Assembly: GCF_001653515.1 (NCBI RefSeq)
Contig: NZ_LYOY01000029.1
Coordinates: 1,178,001-1,242,000 of the forward strand
DNA: 64,000 nucleotides
DNA from: Streptomyces sp. ERV7
Lineage (GTDB): Bacteria; Actinomycetota; Actinomycetes; Streptomycetales; Streptomycetaceae
Reading direction: 5' to 3'
In this document: positions 1-9,251 of the stretch, piece after piece
How positions within the stretch are numbered: the first letter of the stretch is position 1
Layout: the number at the start of each line of letters is the position of its first letter
The notes under the pieces: model-generated
Told to the model about the DNA's origin: nothing
The model's database searches: none
What the model saw: the letters and a program-made list of their open reading frames with translations, nothing else
Translations under genes and position numbers: made by a program

Positions 1-2751
1 ACCAACGCACCCGAAGACCCCAGCCTCGGCAGCGAGTTGCGCGCCGAGCTGGCTACGGCGGACCGTGTGGACCTGCTCTGTGCCTTCGTGAAGTGGTACG
101 GGCTTCGTGTGCTGGAAGACTCGCTGCGCGCAGCCAAGGAGCGCGGTGTGCCCATCCGGGTCATCACGACGACCTACATGGGCGCCACCGACCGGCTGGC
201 ACTCGACCGGCTGGTGCGGGAGTTCGGCGCCGAGGTCCGGATCAACTACGAGATCCGCTCCACCCGGCTGCACGCCAAGGCGTGGCTGTTCCGGCGCAAC
301 ACCGGCTTCGACACCGCGTACGTGGGCAGCTCCAACCTCTCCAAGGCCGCGCTGCTCGACGGCCTGGAGTGGAACGTACGGCTGTCCTCAGTCGCCACTC
401 GTGACGTCCTCAACAAGTTCGAGTCCACCTTCGACGCGTACTGGAGCAGTAGCGCGTTCGAGCCGTACGACCCGGATGCAGACGCCGAGCGCTTGGACGA
501 GGCGCTCGGTCTGGCCGGCGGCACCACCAGTTCCGGTGAGACGCGGATCAGCCTCTCCGGGCTCGAAGTGCGCCCGTTTGCACATCAGCGGGACATGCTG
601 GAACGGCTCACCATCGAGCGGGAGGTCCACGACCGCCATCGCAATCTGCTGGTGGCCGCGACCGGCACCGGCAAGACCGTCATGGCCGCACTGGACTACC
701 GGGATCTCCTCCGCACCAGAGGCAAGGATCTGCGGCTGCTCTTCGTGGCGCACCGCAAGGAGATCCTCAAGCAGTCTCGGCGCACCTACCGCGAGGTCCT
801 GGACGACGCATCCTTCGGGGAGCTGCTTCACAACGGGGAGCAGCCGCACGAATGGAAGCACGTCTTCGCCAGCGTCCAGTCCCTCACAGAACAGCGCCTG
901 TCGCTGCTGGACCCAGCTCATTTCGACATCATCGTCATCGACGAGTTCCACCATGCGACGGCGAACACCTACCGCCAGGTGATCGACCACTTCGCACCCG
1001 CGGAACTACTCGGCCTGACGGCCACACCCGAGCGTATGGACGGGCGGAACGTCCAGGACGAGTTCTTCGACGGTCGCATCGCCGCCGAAATGCGCCTGTG
1101 GGAGGCGCTGGACAACGATCTGCTGTGTCCGTTCCACTACTTCGGCATCCCGGACGGCACCGACCTCAAGGCTCTCAGCTGGCAGAAGGGCTCGTACGAC
1201 GTTGCCGAGCTGGGTGACGTCTACACCGGCAACGATGCTCGCGCCCGACTGGTCGTGAAGGCCATACAGCAGAAGATCGCCCATCCAGAGTCCATGCGTG
1301 CGCTCGGATTCTGCGTAACCAAGGCGCACGCTCGCTTCATGGCCAGCTTCTTCCGCAAGGCGGGCATCAAAGCCGTATCCCTCGACAGCGACTCGCCTCC
1401 CTCCGAGCGGGACTCAGCACTCGCCTCCCTGCGCAACGGCCCCCTTCAAGTGATCTTCTCGGTGGACCTCTTCAACGAAGGTCTGGACATCCCGGATGTC
1501 GACACCCTGCTGCTCCTGCGGCCGACAAACAGTGCGACGGTCTTCCTCCAGCAGCTGGGCCGCGGCCTGCGCCGTACCCCGAACAAGCCGGTCCTGACCG
1601 TCCTCGACTTCATCGGTGAGCACCGTGCCGAATTCCGCTTCGAGGAGCAATTCCGCGCCCTGACGAGCCTGTCGCGCAACCGTCTGGTCGACAATCTGGA
1701 GCGCGATTTCCCGCAGCTCCCGTCCGGCTGCCAGATCATGCTCGAAGGTGTCGCCAAGGACATCGTCCTGGACAACGTCCGTACGCAGCTCAAGGCGGGC
1801 ATCCGGGTACTCGCCTCCGAGGTGAAGGATTTCGCCGAGGTGGGTCTTTCGGCGTATCTCACCGAGAGTCGCCGCGAGATCAAGGAGCTCTACAAGGGCT
1901 CGAACTCCTGGACACGGATACTGCGCTACGCGAACCTCATCCCGGAAGACGCGCCGCCCGGCGAAGAGCAACTCCTCAAGCGTGTCCACGCATTCCTGCA
2001 CGCAGACGACCGCGAGCGCGTCGAGGCGTACACCCGGCTCCTGGAAGACGACGCGCCCGCATACGCCGATCTGGACGTCACGCACCAGGGCTATGCCCGC
2101 ATGCTCTTCTTCAACCTGTGGGACAAGGCGGGCGGATTCTCCAGCTACCAGGAGGGTTTCGACTCGCTGCGCGAGCAGGTCGCCCTGCGCAGTGAGCTCC
2201 GCCAGGTGCTGGCCCACATCCACGACCGTACGGATCACCTCCCGCTCGACCTGACAGGGCCCCACCACGAGCTCCCCCTGAAGATCCACAGCGCCTACAA
2301 CCGCTCGGAGATCCTGGCCGCCCTGGGCGTCGCCCAACTCGGCGGCCAGATGCCTGGTTCCTTCGCGCAAGGCGTCGCGTGGGTGGACGCCCTCAAGACG
2401 GACGCCCTGCTGATCACGCTGGAGAAGAACGAGAAGGACTTCTCTCCGTCGATCCGTTACAAGGACTTCGCCCTGAGCCCCACGCAGTTCCACTGGGAGT
2501 CGCAGAGCACCACGGCGGCCAACTCGCCCACAGGTCGGCGCTATCAGCGCCACGCCGCGCAGGGCAGCCACGTGATGCTCTTCATGCGCCGCTACAAGGA
2601 CAACGACATCGGGAAGTCCCAGCCGTGGATGCTGCTGGGTCCGGCAACGTACGTCAGACATGAGGGAAGCAAGCCGATGGCCATAACGTGGCGCCTCCAC
2701 AACGAGCTGCCAGCCGACGTCTGGACGTACGCCCACATTGTTGCGAGCTGA
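1..2751 (+). CDS. PLD-like / SF2 helicase with DUF3427 C-terminus, 5' truncated by window edge
   Basis: The frame is open from base 1, so the true N-terminus lies upstream; the TTG at 37 is only an internal codon. The visible start is a phospholipase D-like domain with an HxK motif (HAKAWLFRRN, near bp 271-300) followed by GSSNLSKAAL. The helicase part has Walker A ATGTGKT (bp 658-678), a DEFHH motif II near bp 940, TATPERMDG near 1018 and motif VI QQLGRGLRR near 1549. The last about 350 residues match the DUF3427 type of tail as I recall it. Such proteins are predicted ATP-dependent nucleic-acid translocases with a nuclease-like head. Some sit in defence loci, but nothing beside this copy supports that role. 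It ends 16 bp before the convergent ATP-binding gene. Confidence 0.85.
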   Translation, partial: TNAPEDPSLGSELRAELATADRVDLLCAFVKWYGLRVLEDSLRAAKERGVPIRVITTTYMGATDRLALDRLVREFGAEVRINYEIRSTRLHAKAWLFRRNTGFDTAYVGSSNLSKAALLDGLEWNVRLSSVATRDVLNKFESTFDAYWSSSAFEPYDPDADAERLDEALGLAGGTTSSGETRISLSGLEVRPFAHQRDMLERLTIEREVHDRHRNLLVAATGTGKTVMAALDYRDLLRTRGKDLRLLFVAHRKEILKQSRRTYREVLDDASFGELLHNGEQPHEWKHVFASVQSLTEQRLSLLDPAHFDIIVIDEFHHATANTYRQVIDHFAPAELLGLTATPERMDGRNVQDEFFDGRIAAEMRLWEALDNDLLCPFHYFGIPDGTDLKALSWQKGSYDVAELGDVYTGNDARARLVVKAIQQKIAHPESMRALGFCVTKAHARFMASFFRKAGIKAVSLDSDSPPSERDSALASLRNGPLQVIFSVDLFNEGLDIPDVDTLLLLRPTNSATVFLQQLGRGLRRTPNKPVLTVLDFIGEHRAEFRFEEQFRALTSLSRNRLVDNLERDFPQLPSGCQIMLEGVAKDIVLDNVRTQLKAGIRVLASEVKDFAEVGLSAYLTESRREIKELYKGSNSWTRILRYANLIPEDAPPGEEQLLKRVHAFLHADDRERVEAYTRLLEDDAPAYADLDVTHQGYARMLFFNLWDKAGGFSSYQEGFDSLREQVALRSELRQVLAHIHDRTDHLPLDLTGPHHELPLKIHSAYNRSEILAALGVAQLGGQMPGSFAQGVAWVDALKTDALLITLEKNEKDFSPSIRYKDFALSPTQFHWESQSTTAANSPTGRRYQRHAAQGSHVMLFMRRYKDNDIGKSQPWMLLGPATYVRHEGSKPMAITWRLHNELPADVWTYAHIVAS

Positions 2752-2767
2752 CCCGGCAACCCTGAGG

Positions 2768-3460
2768 TCACGATGCTTCGGCTTCGCAGCGCACAAGGGC
2801 CTGGTCCAGCGTGACGCTGGGGTCGCATCCGTGTGCTCGCAACCAGTCGAGGAGGTCCGCGACGATCTGGGTCGCGGCCTCCTCTGCGACCGCCACGCTG
2901 AACGGCTTGGCATCTTTTCCGGCCGCGTGATCGTCCAGGCAGCAGTACAACGACAGCAGTGCTTCCGCCGTGTCGACTCCAGGCTCCCTGACGTGATCGT
3001 CCGCCGATGGGAGCCCGGTGGCGAGCTCGCACCACGTCACCTTGGAGTCCGCGCGCAGGACAACACCCCAACGCGTCGACATCGCATCCACAAGTGCCAT
3101 GCCTCTTCCCGACTCCTCTCCTTCCGTGGCTGAGAGAAGGGTCGGCAGGGCTCGTGCATCCGGGTCGGTCACTTCGAGGCGCAGGGAGCCGCCATTCATG
3201 GAGACCGCCAAGGTCGCCGGCGTCCCACACCCGACATGCGTGATGACGTTCGTGACCAGCTCAGTCACACACAGCTGAGCGGCGTCGATCACGTGCGCCA
3301 GACCCCAGATACGGAGATGCACCCGCATCACGTTCCGCAACCCGCGCACCTCCTCGGGCTCCGCTAAGAACGGCAGATCCCACGGCTTCCTGCGGACCTT
3401 GAACCTGCATCCGGCCACGCCATCACCCTCTCGATCCCGCATCGGCCATGGTGCGAGCAT
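2768..3460 (-). CDS. ATP-binding protein, RsbW-like anti-sigma/kinase fold
   Basis: This is a 230-residue protein with a GHKL/HATPase_c domain in its first about 150 residues. The N-box reads ELVTNVITHV, the G1 box VTDPDARALP and the G2 box GRGMALVDAMS. The family is related to the anti-sigma factor kinases RsbW and SpoIIAB. In Streptomyces, stand-alone members commonly sit beside XRE/DUF5753 and DUF397 genes, as here (divergent from 3577). The C-terminal about 80 residues are outside the domain and I do not recognise them. The ATG at 3460 has only a weak ribosome site; a GTG (VAGCRFKVR) about 15 codons in is an alternative. The partner sigma or anti-anti-sigma factor is unknown. Confidence 0.85.
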   Translation of the reverse strand: MLAPWPMRDREGDGVAGCRFKVRRKPWDLPFLAEPEEVRGLRNVMRVHLRIWGLAHVIDAAQLCVTELVTNVITHVGCGTPATLAVSMNGGSLRLEVTDPDARALPTLLSATEGEESGRGMALVDAMSTRWGVVLRADSKVTWCELATGLPSADDHVREPGVDTAEALLSLYCCLDDHAAGKDAKPFSVAVAEEAATQIVADLLDWLRAHGCDPSVTLDQALVRCEAEAS

Positions 3461-3472
3461 GGCAGTACGCCT

Positions 3473-3501
3473 ATCCCTTCATGCAATTTGCATGAAGGGA
3501 T
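3473..3501. promoter_or_regulatory. 29-bp near-perfect palindrome between divergent regulators
   Basis: The arms ATCCCTTCATGCAA and TTGCATGAAGGGAT are exact reverse complements around one central T. The site lies in the 116-bp gap between the ATP-binding gene (start 3460) and the XRE gene (start 3577), so it is well placed as an operator for both promoters. The XRE protein at 3577 is the obvious candidate ligand. That link is inferred from position only. Confidence 0.65.
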
Positions 3502-3576
3502 TCCCACGATCGAGCGATTGGCAGCGCACCCCCCTTCCACAGAGACTGAACGTCCGCTACAGCACCTGGAGTTGAC

Positions 3577-4425
3577 GTGGCAGATTCCCCCACCGCTCGT
3601 CGCCGCCGCCTGGCCATCGAGCTCAAGAAGCTGCGTGAGGGCAGCCAGCTGACCTGCAACCAAGTGGGAGAGGCGCTGAGCTGGAGTGGCTCCAAGGTCA
3701 ACCGGCTGGAGACGGGGAGCGGTCGCGTTCAGCCCTCCGACATCGACGCCCTGTGCCGCTACTACGGCACCAGCGACGAGCTACGCGAGCTCCTAATGGC
3801 GCTTGCCAAAGATTCGAAGTTGCGCGGCTGGTGGCAGGCGCACGGCACCGGAGTCCCGCGTTGGTTCGCCGGATACGTGGGCTTTGAACAGGCCGCGTCG
3901 AGCCTGCGCCAGTACCAGTGCGAGTTCATTCCGGGGCTGATGCAATCTCCGGAGTACACAGCCGAGTTGCATCTCGCCTCGAACCAGATGTCTGCGGCGG
4001 ATTTCGAACGAGCGGTGAAGGTCCGCACGGAGCGACAAAGCCTTCTCACCAAGGCATCGGCACCGGACGCTTGGTTCATCGTGCACGAGAGCGTGCTGCG
4101 TCACGTCATCGGCGATCGGAAGCTCATGCGAGATCAGCTCGAACGGATGCTCGTCGTGAGCGAGTTGGGCAACGTGACACTGCAAGTATTGCCGTTTACT
4201 GCTGGCACCTACCCCGCGACCGGCGCCTTCACCATCCTCGGGTTTCCCGAGCAGGAGGATCCCGATCTGGTCTACCGCGATGGTCTGACCGATGCCACGT
4301 ATCTGGAGACGCCGCATGATGTAGGGCAGTACACCAAGGCCTTCGACAACCTTCGGGCTCTCGCGTCGAGCCCCTCGCAGTCGACGGCGTTGATCAGGCG
4401 CGTGATGGAGGAGCACTCCCAATGA
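3577..4425 (+). CDS. XRE-family regulator with DUF5753 (WhiJ/AbaA-type)
   Basis: This 282-residue protein has an N-terminal helix-turn-helix (about residues 10-65; LSWSGSKVNRLETG includes the recognition helix) and a DUF5753 domain from about residue 95, starting near FEQAASSLRQYQCEFIPGLM. The start is a GTG preceded by GGAG. It overlaps the next gene by ATGA, so the two are translationally coupled. In Streptomyces, such regulators pair with DUF397 proteins and RsbW-like proteins and modulate development or antibiotic production (whiJ-type loci). A direct target here is unknown; the palindrome at 3473-3501 is the best candidate operator. Confidence 0.92.
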   Translation: MADSPTARRRRLAIELKKLREGSQLTCNQVGEALSWSGSKVNRLETGSGRVQPSDIDALCRYYGTSDELRELLMALAKDSKLRGWWQAHGTGVPRWFAGYVGFEQAASSLRQYQCEFIPGLMQSPEYTAELHLASNQMSAADFERAVKVRTERQSLLTKASAPDAWFIVHESVLRHVIGDRKLMRDQLERMLVVSELGNVTLQVLPFTAGTYPATGAFTILGFPEQEDPDLVYRDGLTDATYLETPHDVGQYTKAFDNLRALASSPSQSTALIRRVMEEHSQ

Positions 4426-4637
4426 GCACCACGGCCCGTACGTGCAGCAGGGGCGAATGGTTCAAGAGCAGCTACAGCAACGGATCCGGCGGTGAGTGCG
4501 TCGAGGCGGCCTTCCTCGCCCTCGGCACTGCCGTCCGCGACTCCAAGCACCCCCGCGGCCCCCGCCTCACCTTCACCGGCCCCGCCTGGGACACGTTCGT
4601 CACCGCCCTCCGCCAGGACCGGATGCGGGCAGCCTGA
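4422..4637 (+). CDS. DUF397 domain small protein
   Basis: The 71-residue protein is nearly all DUF397: WFKSSYSNGSGGECVEAAF near the start, then VRDSKHPRGPRLTF and a final W..FV segment. That is the usual full length for the family. It begins inside the stop codon of the XRE/DUF5753 gene (ATGA), the standard arrangement for whiJ-type pairs, where the small protein is thought to act with the HTH protein. No catalytic residues are expected. Confidence 0.92.
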   Translation: MSTTARTCSRGEWFKSSYSNGSGGECVEAAFLALGTAVRDSKHPRGPRLTFTGPAWDTFVTALRQDRMRAA

Positions 4638-4690
4638 AGCCGCCCATTAGCCTCGGAGTGGACAGACCACAGAGGCGCAGGAGGCACAAC

Positions 4691-4993
4691 ATGGCCAAGG
4701 TTCCGGCAGCAGTTATCGCCGCGGGTGGGCTCGTGGGTGGGTATGCCACCGCTCGGTGGACCAAGAAGCGGCCGCTCGGTGGGGTGGCGCTGGCCGCCGC
4801 CGGGGCCGTGGCCGCGCGGGAGTGGAAGCAGGCCGCCGGGACCAAGGCGGCCGTCGGGCTCACCACGGCGTACGTCGCCGCGTTCGCCGGGTCGCACCCG
4901 CTCGCCAAGAAGGTCGGCGCCTGGCCGTCCGTGTTCGCCGTGGCCGGTGGGGTCGCTGTGGCCTCCTGGGCCGTCACGCGCAAGGCCGGCTAG
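4691..4993 (+). CDS. small membrane-associated hypothetical protein
   Basis: This 100-residue protein starts at an ATG preceded by AGGAGG at ideal spacing. It is Ala/Gly rich with three or four short hydrophobic stretches (VIAAGGLVGGYATA, GVALAAAGAVAA, GLTTAYVAAFAGS, VFAVAGGVAVASWAV), so it is probably an integral membrane protein. I recognise no named domain. It follows the DUF397 gene by 53 bp and may be transcribed alone. The 361 bp after it hold no gene, only the palindrome at 5311-5338. Confidence 0.75.
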   Translation: MAKVPAAVIAAGGLVGGYATARWTKKRPLGGVALAAAGAVAAREWKQAAGTKAAVGLTTAYVAAFAGSHPLAKKVGAWPSVFAVAGGVAVASWAVTRKAG

Positions 4994-5310
4994 CCCGCCC
5001 GGAGCGTGGCGTGGCCGGCCCCGGAGCACGCGCAACGCCCGCCCGGAAAAATGTCCTGGCGTATCCGGGAACCGGATGAACGCCCCGGACGACTCGTACG
5101 TACGTAATGGTGCACACTGCGACTCCCCGCAGGATGGACCGGCTGGGCGCGTGGCCACGCAGAGCAGGGACAGGACTGCGGCCGCGCGCCCAGCAGGGGA
5201 CAGTCCCCGCACCGGGTCCCGCACCGCACCGGGAGACCCCCGCCCGGCGGGCTCAGCCGCGCCGTCCCGGCAGCCCAAGCCGCACCGGGCGGAGAGGGTC
5301 CGCAAGATCT

Positions 5311-5338
5311 GAAAGAATTATTGCGCAATTTATCTTTC
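5311..5338. promoter_or_regulatory. imperfect 28-bp palindrome, probable ArsR-type operator
   Basis: The site runs GAAAGA...TCTTTC around the perfect centre ATTGCGCAAT (5320-5329). It is an AT-rich island in a GC-rich sequence and ends 17 bp before the ATG of the helix-turn-helix gene at 5356. ArsR-family regulators usually bind such symmetric sites overlapping their own promoter, so autorepression of the regulator/MFS pair is the likely function. Confidence 0.65.
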
Positions 5339-5355
5339 CTATCTAGGCTCGGCGC

Positions 5356-5949
5356 ATGCGACCGAAGCGCGAGCCCGAGCAGATCACCGACCTGTCCCGG
5401 CTGAAGGCGTTCACGAACCCCCTGCGGATGCAGCTGTACCGGCTGCTGTACGCCGCGGGCACCGCGACCGCCTCCCAGCTCGCCGAACAGGCCGGCCAGG
5501 CGCCCTCGCTGGTCAGCTACCACCTGCGCAAACTGGCCGAGCACGGCTTCGTGGCCGAGGCGAGCGGCCGCGGCGCCGACGGCCGGGAGCGGTGGTGGCA
5601 GGTGGCCTCCGAGGAGGGCTGGGGTTTTCGCGACTCGGACTTCACGGATACCCCCGAAGGGGCGGCCGCCGTCGGCGCGGTGACCCGTGGGATCTTCGAC
5701 GGCCGCGCCGCCCAGTACCGCACGTATCTCGACCAGACGGCCGCCTGGGGCAAGGAGTGGACCGACGCCGCCTTCAGCTCCGAGTGGCTGCTCGATCTGA
5801 CACCGGCCGAACTCGCCGAGATGAACGACGAGTTGGAAGCGGTGACCCGGCGCTGGCGGGACCGGGGCAAAGCATCCCGGACGGCCGACGACACCGAGGG
5901 CCGTGAGCACGTCTCCGTGCACCTCTACGGCTTCCCGTTCCGTCCCTGA
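5356..5949 (+). CDS. ArsR-like winged-helix regulator
   Basis: This 197-residue protein has an N-terminal winged helix: LKAFTNPLRMQLYRLL, then ATASQLAEQAGQAPSLVSYHL as the helix-turn-helix, then GRGADGRERWW as the wing. The longer C-terminal part is typical of Streptomyces ArsR-like proteins that regulate a neighbouring MFS transporter. No cysteine metal site is visible, so the effector is probably not a metal. It is followed 31 bp later by an MFS gene, and its paralogue at 39504 has the same neighbour. Confidence 0.9.
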   Translation: MRPKREPEQITDLSRLKAFTNPLRMQLYRLLYAAGTATASQLAEQAGQAPSLVSYHLRKLAEHGFVAEASGRGADGRERWWQVASEEGWGFRDSDFTDTPEGAAAVGAVTRGIFDGRAAQYRTYLDQTAAWGKEWTDAAFSSEWLLDLTPAELAEMNDELEAVTRRWRDRGKASRTADDTEGREHVSVHLYGFPFRP

Positions 5950-5980
5950 CCCCGCCGCAGCCCGACCACCGGAGCCCTCC

Positions 5981-7246
5981 TTGACCACCGCGGACTTCAC
6001 CCTGCCCGAAAGCGCCACCACGCCGGCCCACCGCGACGGCAACGTGCTGCGCTGGCTCGCCGCGTACACCGCCTCCCTCATCGGCGACAGCGTGTACTTC
6101 GTCGCCCTCGGCTGGTCGGCGCAGAGCGCCTCGGGCCCCACGGAGGTCGGACTCGTCATGGCCGCCGGGGCGCTGCCGAGGGCGGTCCTGATGCTCGGCG
6201 GAGGTGTGGTGGCCGACCGGCTCGACCCCCGCCGGGTCGTCCTCGGCAGCGACGCGCTGCGCTGTGTGCTCATCCTGGCGGTGGCCGCCGGTATCGCCCT
6301 GTCCGCCCCGGCCCTGTGGATCCTGGTCGCGGTGGCCCTCGTCTTCGGCGCCGTGGACGCGCTGTTCGTCCCCGCGATCGGAGCCCTCCCGCCGCGGATC
6401 ACCGGCGCCGGGCAGCTGGCCCGGGTCACCGGTCTGCGCTCGCTGTCGATGCGCCTGAGCCAGATCGCGGGTCCGCCGATCGCCGGGCTGGCCATGGGGC
6501 TCGGAGGTGTGGCGGCTGCCTTCACGGTCGCGGGCCTGCTCTTCGCGCTGTCGCTGCCGCTCCTGCTGACGGTACGGACACGGCCCCTCGGCGAGCGCGC
6601 CGAAGCCGAAGTCGCCACCGCGCGCGAGGACCTGCTCGACGGGCTGCGCTACATCCGCCGCCACCGCCTCATCGGGCCGCTCGTCGCGGTCGGCGCCCTG
6701 TGCGAGCTGGGTCTCACCGCCACCCTCAACGTCGGCATGGTGCTGCTCAACGCCGAGCGCGGCTGGGGGGCTTCCGGCTACGGCTGGATCGTCAGCGGCT
6801 TCGGTGCGGGAGCGGCGGTCGGTGCCGTCCTGCTCGCCGTCGCCGGCTGGCTGCCCCGGGCCGGTCTGATGCTGGCCGGAACGCTCCTGGTGGGCTGTGT
6901 GGGTGCGGCAGCCATCGCGCTGGTGCCGAGCCTGTGGATCGCGGTGGTGCTGGCCGGGGTGATCGGGCTGAGCGCGGGTGTCTTCGGCGGTCTGGACAAC
7001 GCGCTCATACAGACCGCGGCGGACCCCGCCTACCTCGGCCGGGTCACCTCCGTCGTCATGGTCACCATGGTCGGGATCGCGCCCCTGAGCTACCCGCTGG
7101 CCGGTGCCGCCATCGGGGCCTGGGGCGCCGCCCCGGTGTTCGTCGGCTGCGGCGCCTTCGCCGGTCTGGGCGTCGTCATCGCCCTGGCCTCCGACGCGGT
7201 ACGGCGTGCGGAACTGCCCCGGCAGCGGGCGGGCCTGGCCGCGTAG
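5981..7246 (+). CDS. MFS transporter (drug/metabolite exporter type)
   Basis: About 421 residues with about 12 hydrophobic segments and the MFS loop GVVADRLDPRRVVL between TM2 and TM3. I chose the TTG at 5981 because it has GGAG six bases upstream and follows the regulator stop. A GTG at 5903 is also in frame but lies inside the regulator and would add a low-complexity leader. It is probably a proton-driven exporter controlled by the ArsR-like protein encoded just upstream. The substrate cannot be deduced. Confidence 0.9.
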   Translation: MTTADFTLPESATTPAHRDGNVLRWLAAYTASLIGDSVYFVALGWSAQSASGPTEVGLVMAAGALPRAVLMLGGGVVADRLDPRRVVLGSDALRCVLILAVAAGIALSAPALWILVAVALVFGAVDALFVPAIGALPPRITGAGQLARVTGLRSLSMRLSQIAGPPIAGLAMGLGGVAAAFTVAGLLFALSLPLLLTVRTRPLGERAEAEVATAREDLLDGLRYIRRHRLIGPLVAVGALCELGLTATLNVGMVLLNAERGWGASGYGWIVSGFGAGAAVGAVLLAVAGWLPRAGLMLAGTLLVGCVGAAAIALVPSLWIAVVLAGVIGLSAGVFGGLDNALIQTAADPAYLGRVTSVVMVTMVGIAPLSYPLAGAAIGAWGAAPVFVGCGAFAGLGVVIALASDAVRRAELPRQRAGLAA

Positions 7247-7262
7247 GGATCCCCCGGCTCGT

Positions 7263-8234
7263 TCAGCCGACGCCGCGCCGGAAGGACGCGCGGTAGTCCC
7301 TGGGGCGCTGTCCGGTGTGTTTGGCGAACAGGGCGGCGAAGGTCGCGGAGTCCTGGTAGCCGACCGCCGTGGAGATACCGGCGACGGTACGGTCGGTGGT
7401 CTCCAGGAGGTGGCGGGCGCGCCGGACGCGGGACGACTGCAGGTACTCCAGCGGAGTGCGACCGGTCTCGTCGCCGAAGCGCCGCAGCAGCGTCCGGGTG
7501 CTGACGTTGAAGGTCTGCGACAACGCGGTGAGGTCGTACCGGTCGGCGAGGGTCTGGTCGAGCCGTCGCATGACCCGGTGGGAGAACTCGTCGCCGGGCC
7601 GGGGCAGCAGCCGCGCGTCGACATAGGGGCTCTGGGACGAGCGCGCGTCGTCGACGAGCGCGACACGTGCGGTCGTCCGTGCCACGGCGGCCCCGCTGTG
7701 CCGGCGGATCAGCTCCAGGGCGAAGTCGTACATGGCACTGAAGGCGGCCGTCGTCGTCACGCCCTCGTCGGTCACGACCATGTGCCGGGACCGGACGTCG
7801 GCGTCCGGACAGCGCCGGGCCAGTTCGTCCGCGAAGAGCCATGACGTCGTCACCCGGCGCCCGTCGAGAAGTCCCGCCTCGGCGAGCAGGAACGCACCGA
7901 CACAGATCGACACCACGGCGTTGCCCGCGGCGGTGTGGGAGCGGATCGCCGCGATCTCCGGGGCGAGGAGGGCGAGTCCGGCGTCCAGGTCGTGGCCCGG
8001 CACGAGCTCGAAGCCGGGCACGACGAGGACGTCGACCTCGCGCAGGGGAGAGACGGACAGGGCCGTACCGCCCGACGCGGCGACGCGACGGCGGGGCGAG
8101 ACGATCGACACCTCGTATCCCGCGTGGTCCGGACCGGCGACGTGCATGGCCATCGTCAGCAGATCGGGGACGCCGAACACCTCGGACGCGAAACAGCCCG
8201 GATAGGCCAGGACACCCACGCGCAACGCACTCAT
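7263..8234 (-). CDS. GlxA-type regulator: DJ-1/PfpI domain plus AraC HTH
   Basis: This 323-residue protein has a DJ-1/PfpI-like domain (about 1-170; note ICVGAFLLAEAGLLDG with the nucleophile-elbow Cys position) followed by a C-terminal AraC/XylS double helix-turn-helix (about 225-315; LSQTFNVSTRTLLRRF and YQDSATFAALFAKHTG). The ATG at 8234 has GGGGAGG upstream; a longer frame to 8288 lacks a ribosome site. It is divergent from a dienelactone hydrolase gene 109 bp away, so that gene is a plausible target. Confidence 0.92.
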   Translation of the reverse strand: MSALRVGVLAYPGCFASEVFGVPDLLTMAMHVAGPDHAGYEVSIVSPRRRVAASGGTALSVSPLREVDVLVVPGFELVPGHDLDAGLALLAPEIAAIRSHTAAGNAVVSICVGAFLLAEAGLLDGRRVTTSWLFADELARRCPDADVRSRHMVVTDEGVTTTAAFSAMYDFALELIRRHSGAAVARTTARVALVDDARSSQSPYVDARLLPRPGDEFSHRVMRRLDQTLADRYDLTALSQTFNVSTRTLLRRFGDETGRTPLEYLQSSRVRRARHLLETTDRTVAGISTAVGYQDSATFAALFAKHTGQRPRDYRASFRRGVG

Positions 8235-8343
8235 ACTCGCCTCCCCGCCGACCGCGACGCCGTCGGCCCCTGGCGAGATTACCGTCATACATGGCGATCG
8301 GGCCCCTCATGGGGCGCGGCGGTACGAGACCAGGCTGTCCCCC

Positions 8344-9192
8344 ATGAACGCTGCCAACCGACGTCGCGACGACGCGATCGCGGATTTCTCCCGCCGGCTC
8401 GTGGAGGTGGACGGGACAGTGAAGACGGTGTACGTCGCGGGCACCGGGCCGGCCGTCGTGCTGATGCCGGAGATGCCCGGCATCAGCCCCGACGTCCTCC
8501 GGTTCGCGCGGTGGGTACGGGAGGCGGGCCTCACCGTCTACGTCCCCTCGCTCTTCGGGGTCGACGGTGCCTACCCCACGGCCGAGGAGGGGCGCGAGGT
8601 CGTCCGCCGCGCCTGCGTCAGCGCCGAGTTCCGTGCGTTCGCCGGGGGAGGTACCAGCCCCGTCACCGCCTGGCTGCGCGGACTCGCGCGCCGGGCCCAC
8701 GCGGAATGCGGCGGTCCGGGCGTCGGCGCGGTCGGGCTGTGCTTCACCGGCAACTTCGCCCTCACCATGGCCCTCGAACCGGCCGTCATCGCGCCGGTGG
8801 TCAACCACCCCTCGCTGCCGCTCGATGATCCCGCCGCACTGGAGATCGGCGACGAGGACGCGCGCGCGGTCCGCGACCGCGTCGTACGCGACGGACTGAA
8901 GGTGCTCGCCTACCGCTTCGACGACGACCGCTGGTGCACGGGCCGGCGGTTCGCCGCGTACCGCAAGCTCCTCGGCGACGCCTTCGACGGCCGTGTTCTC
9001 GCGGGAAGTAGTGCCCGCACCGATCCGCCGCCGTTCTTCGACGAGGTGGTCGCCTCCCCGCACAGCGTCGTCACCGCCCACCTGGTGGACGAGGACGGGC
9101 ATCCCACCCTGGCGGCCAGGGACGAGATCCTCGCGTTCCTGACCGACCGGCTGAGGCGCCCCGGACAGACGGCGAGCCGCCAGGCGCCCTGA
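8344..9192 (+). CDS. dienelactone hydrolase family protein
   Basis: A 282-residue alpha/beta hydrolase. The nucleophile elbow GLCFTG places Cys133 where dienelactone hydrolases carry their catalytic Cys, and DEDGHPT near residue 263 supplies the His. The acid is likely an Asp near residue 212 (YRFDDDRW). The family hydrolyses cyclic ester intermediates of aromatic degradation, but the true substrate is unknown. It is divergent from the GlxA-type regulator and ends at a strong convergent terminator. Confidence 0.9.
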   Translation: MNAANRRRDDAIADFSRRLVEVDGTVKTVYVAGTGPAVVLMPEMPGISPDVLRFARWVREAGLTVYVPSLFGVDGAYPTAEEGREVVRRACVSAEFRAFAGGGTSPVTAWLRGLARRAHAECGGPGVGAVGLCFTGNFALTMALEPAVIAPVVNHPSLPLDDPAALEIGDEDARAVRDRVVRDGLKVLAYRFDDDRWCTGRRFAAYRKLLGDAFDGRVLAGSSARTDPPPFFDEVVASPHSVVTAHLVDEDGHPTLAARDEILAFLTDRLRRPGQTASRQAP

Positions 9193-9200
9193 CCGATACC

Positions 9201-9243
9201 GCCCGGCCCGGACGCGCCACGGGGGTGTGGGTCCGGGCCGGGC
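9201..9243. terminator. hairpin between convergent genes
   Basis: A perfect 12-bp stem (GCCCGGCCCGGA at 9201-9212, reverse complement at 9232-9243) lies between the hydrolase stop and the DUF445 stop. It has no U-run, as is common in Streptomyces, and can serve both genes. Confidence 0.65.
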
Positions 9244-9251
9244 AGCTTTCG

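Noticed and set aside
1..2751. Helicase/PLD protein as part of a defence island
   Set aside because: No other defence genes next to it and the upstream part is not visible.
5903..5980. GTG at 5903 as start of the MFS gene
   Set aside because: Inside the regulator gene, no ribosome site; the TTG at 5981 has GGAG.
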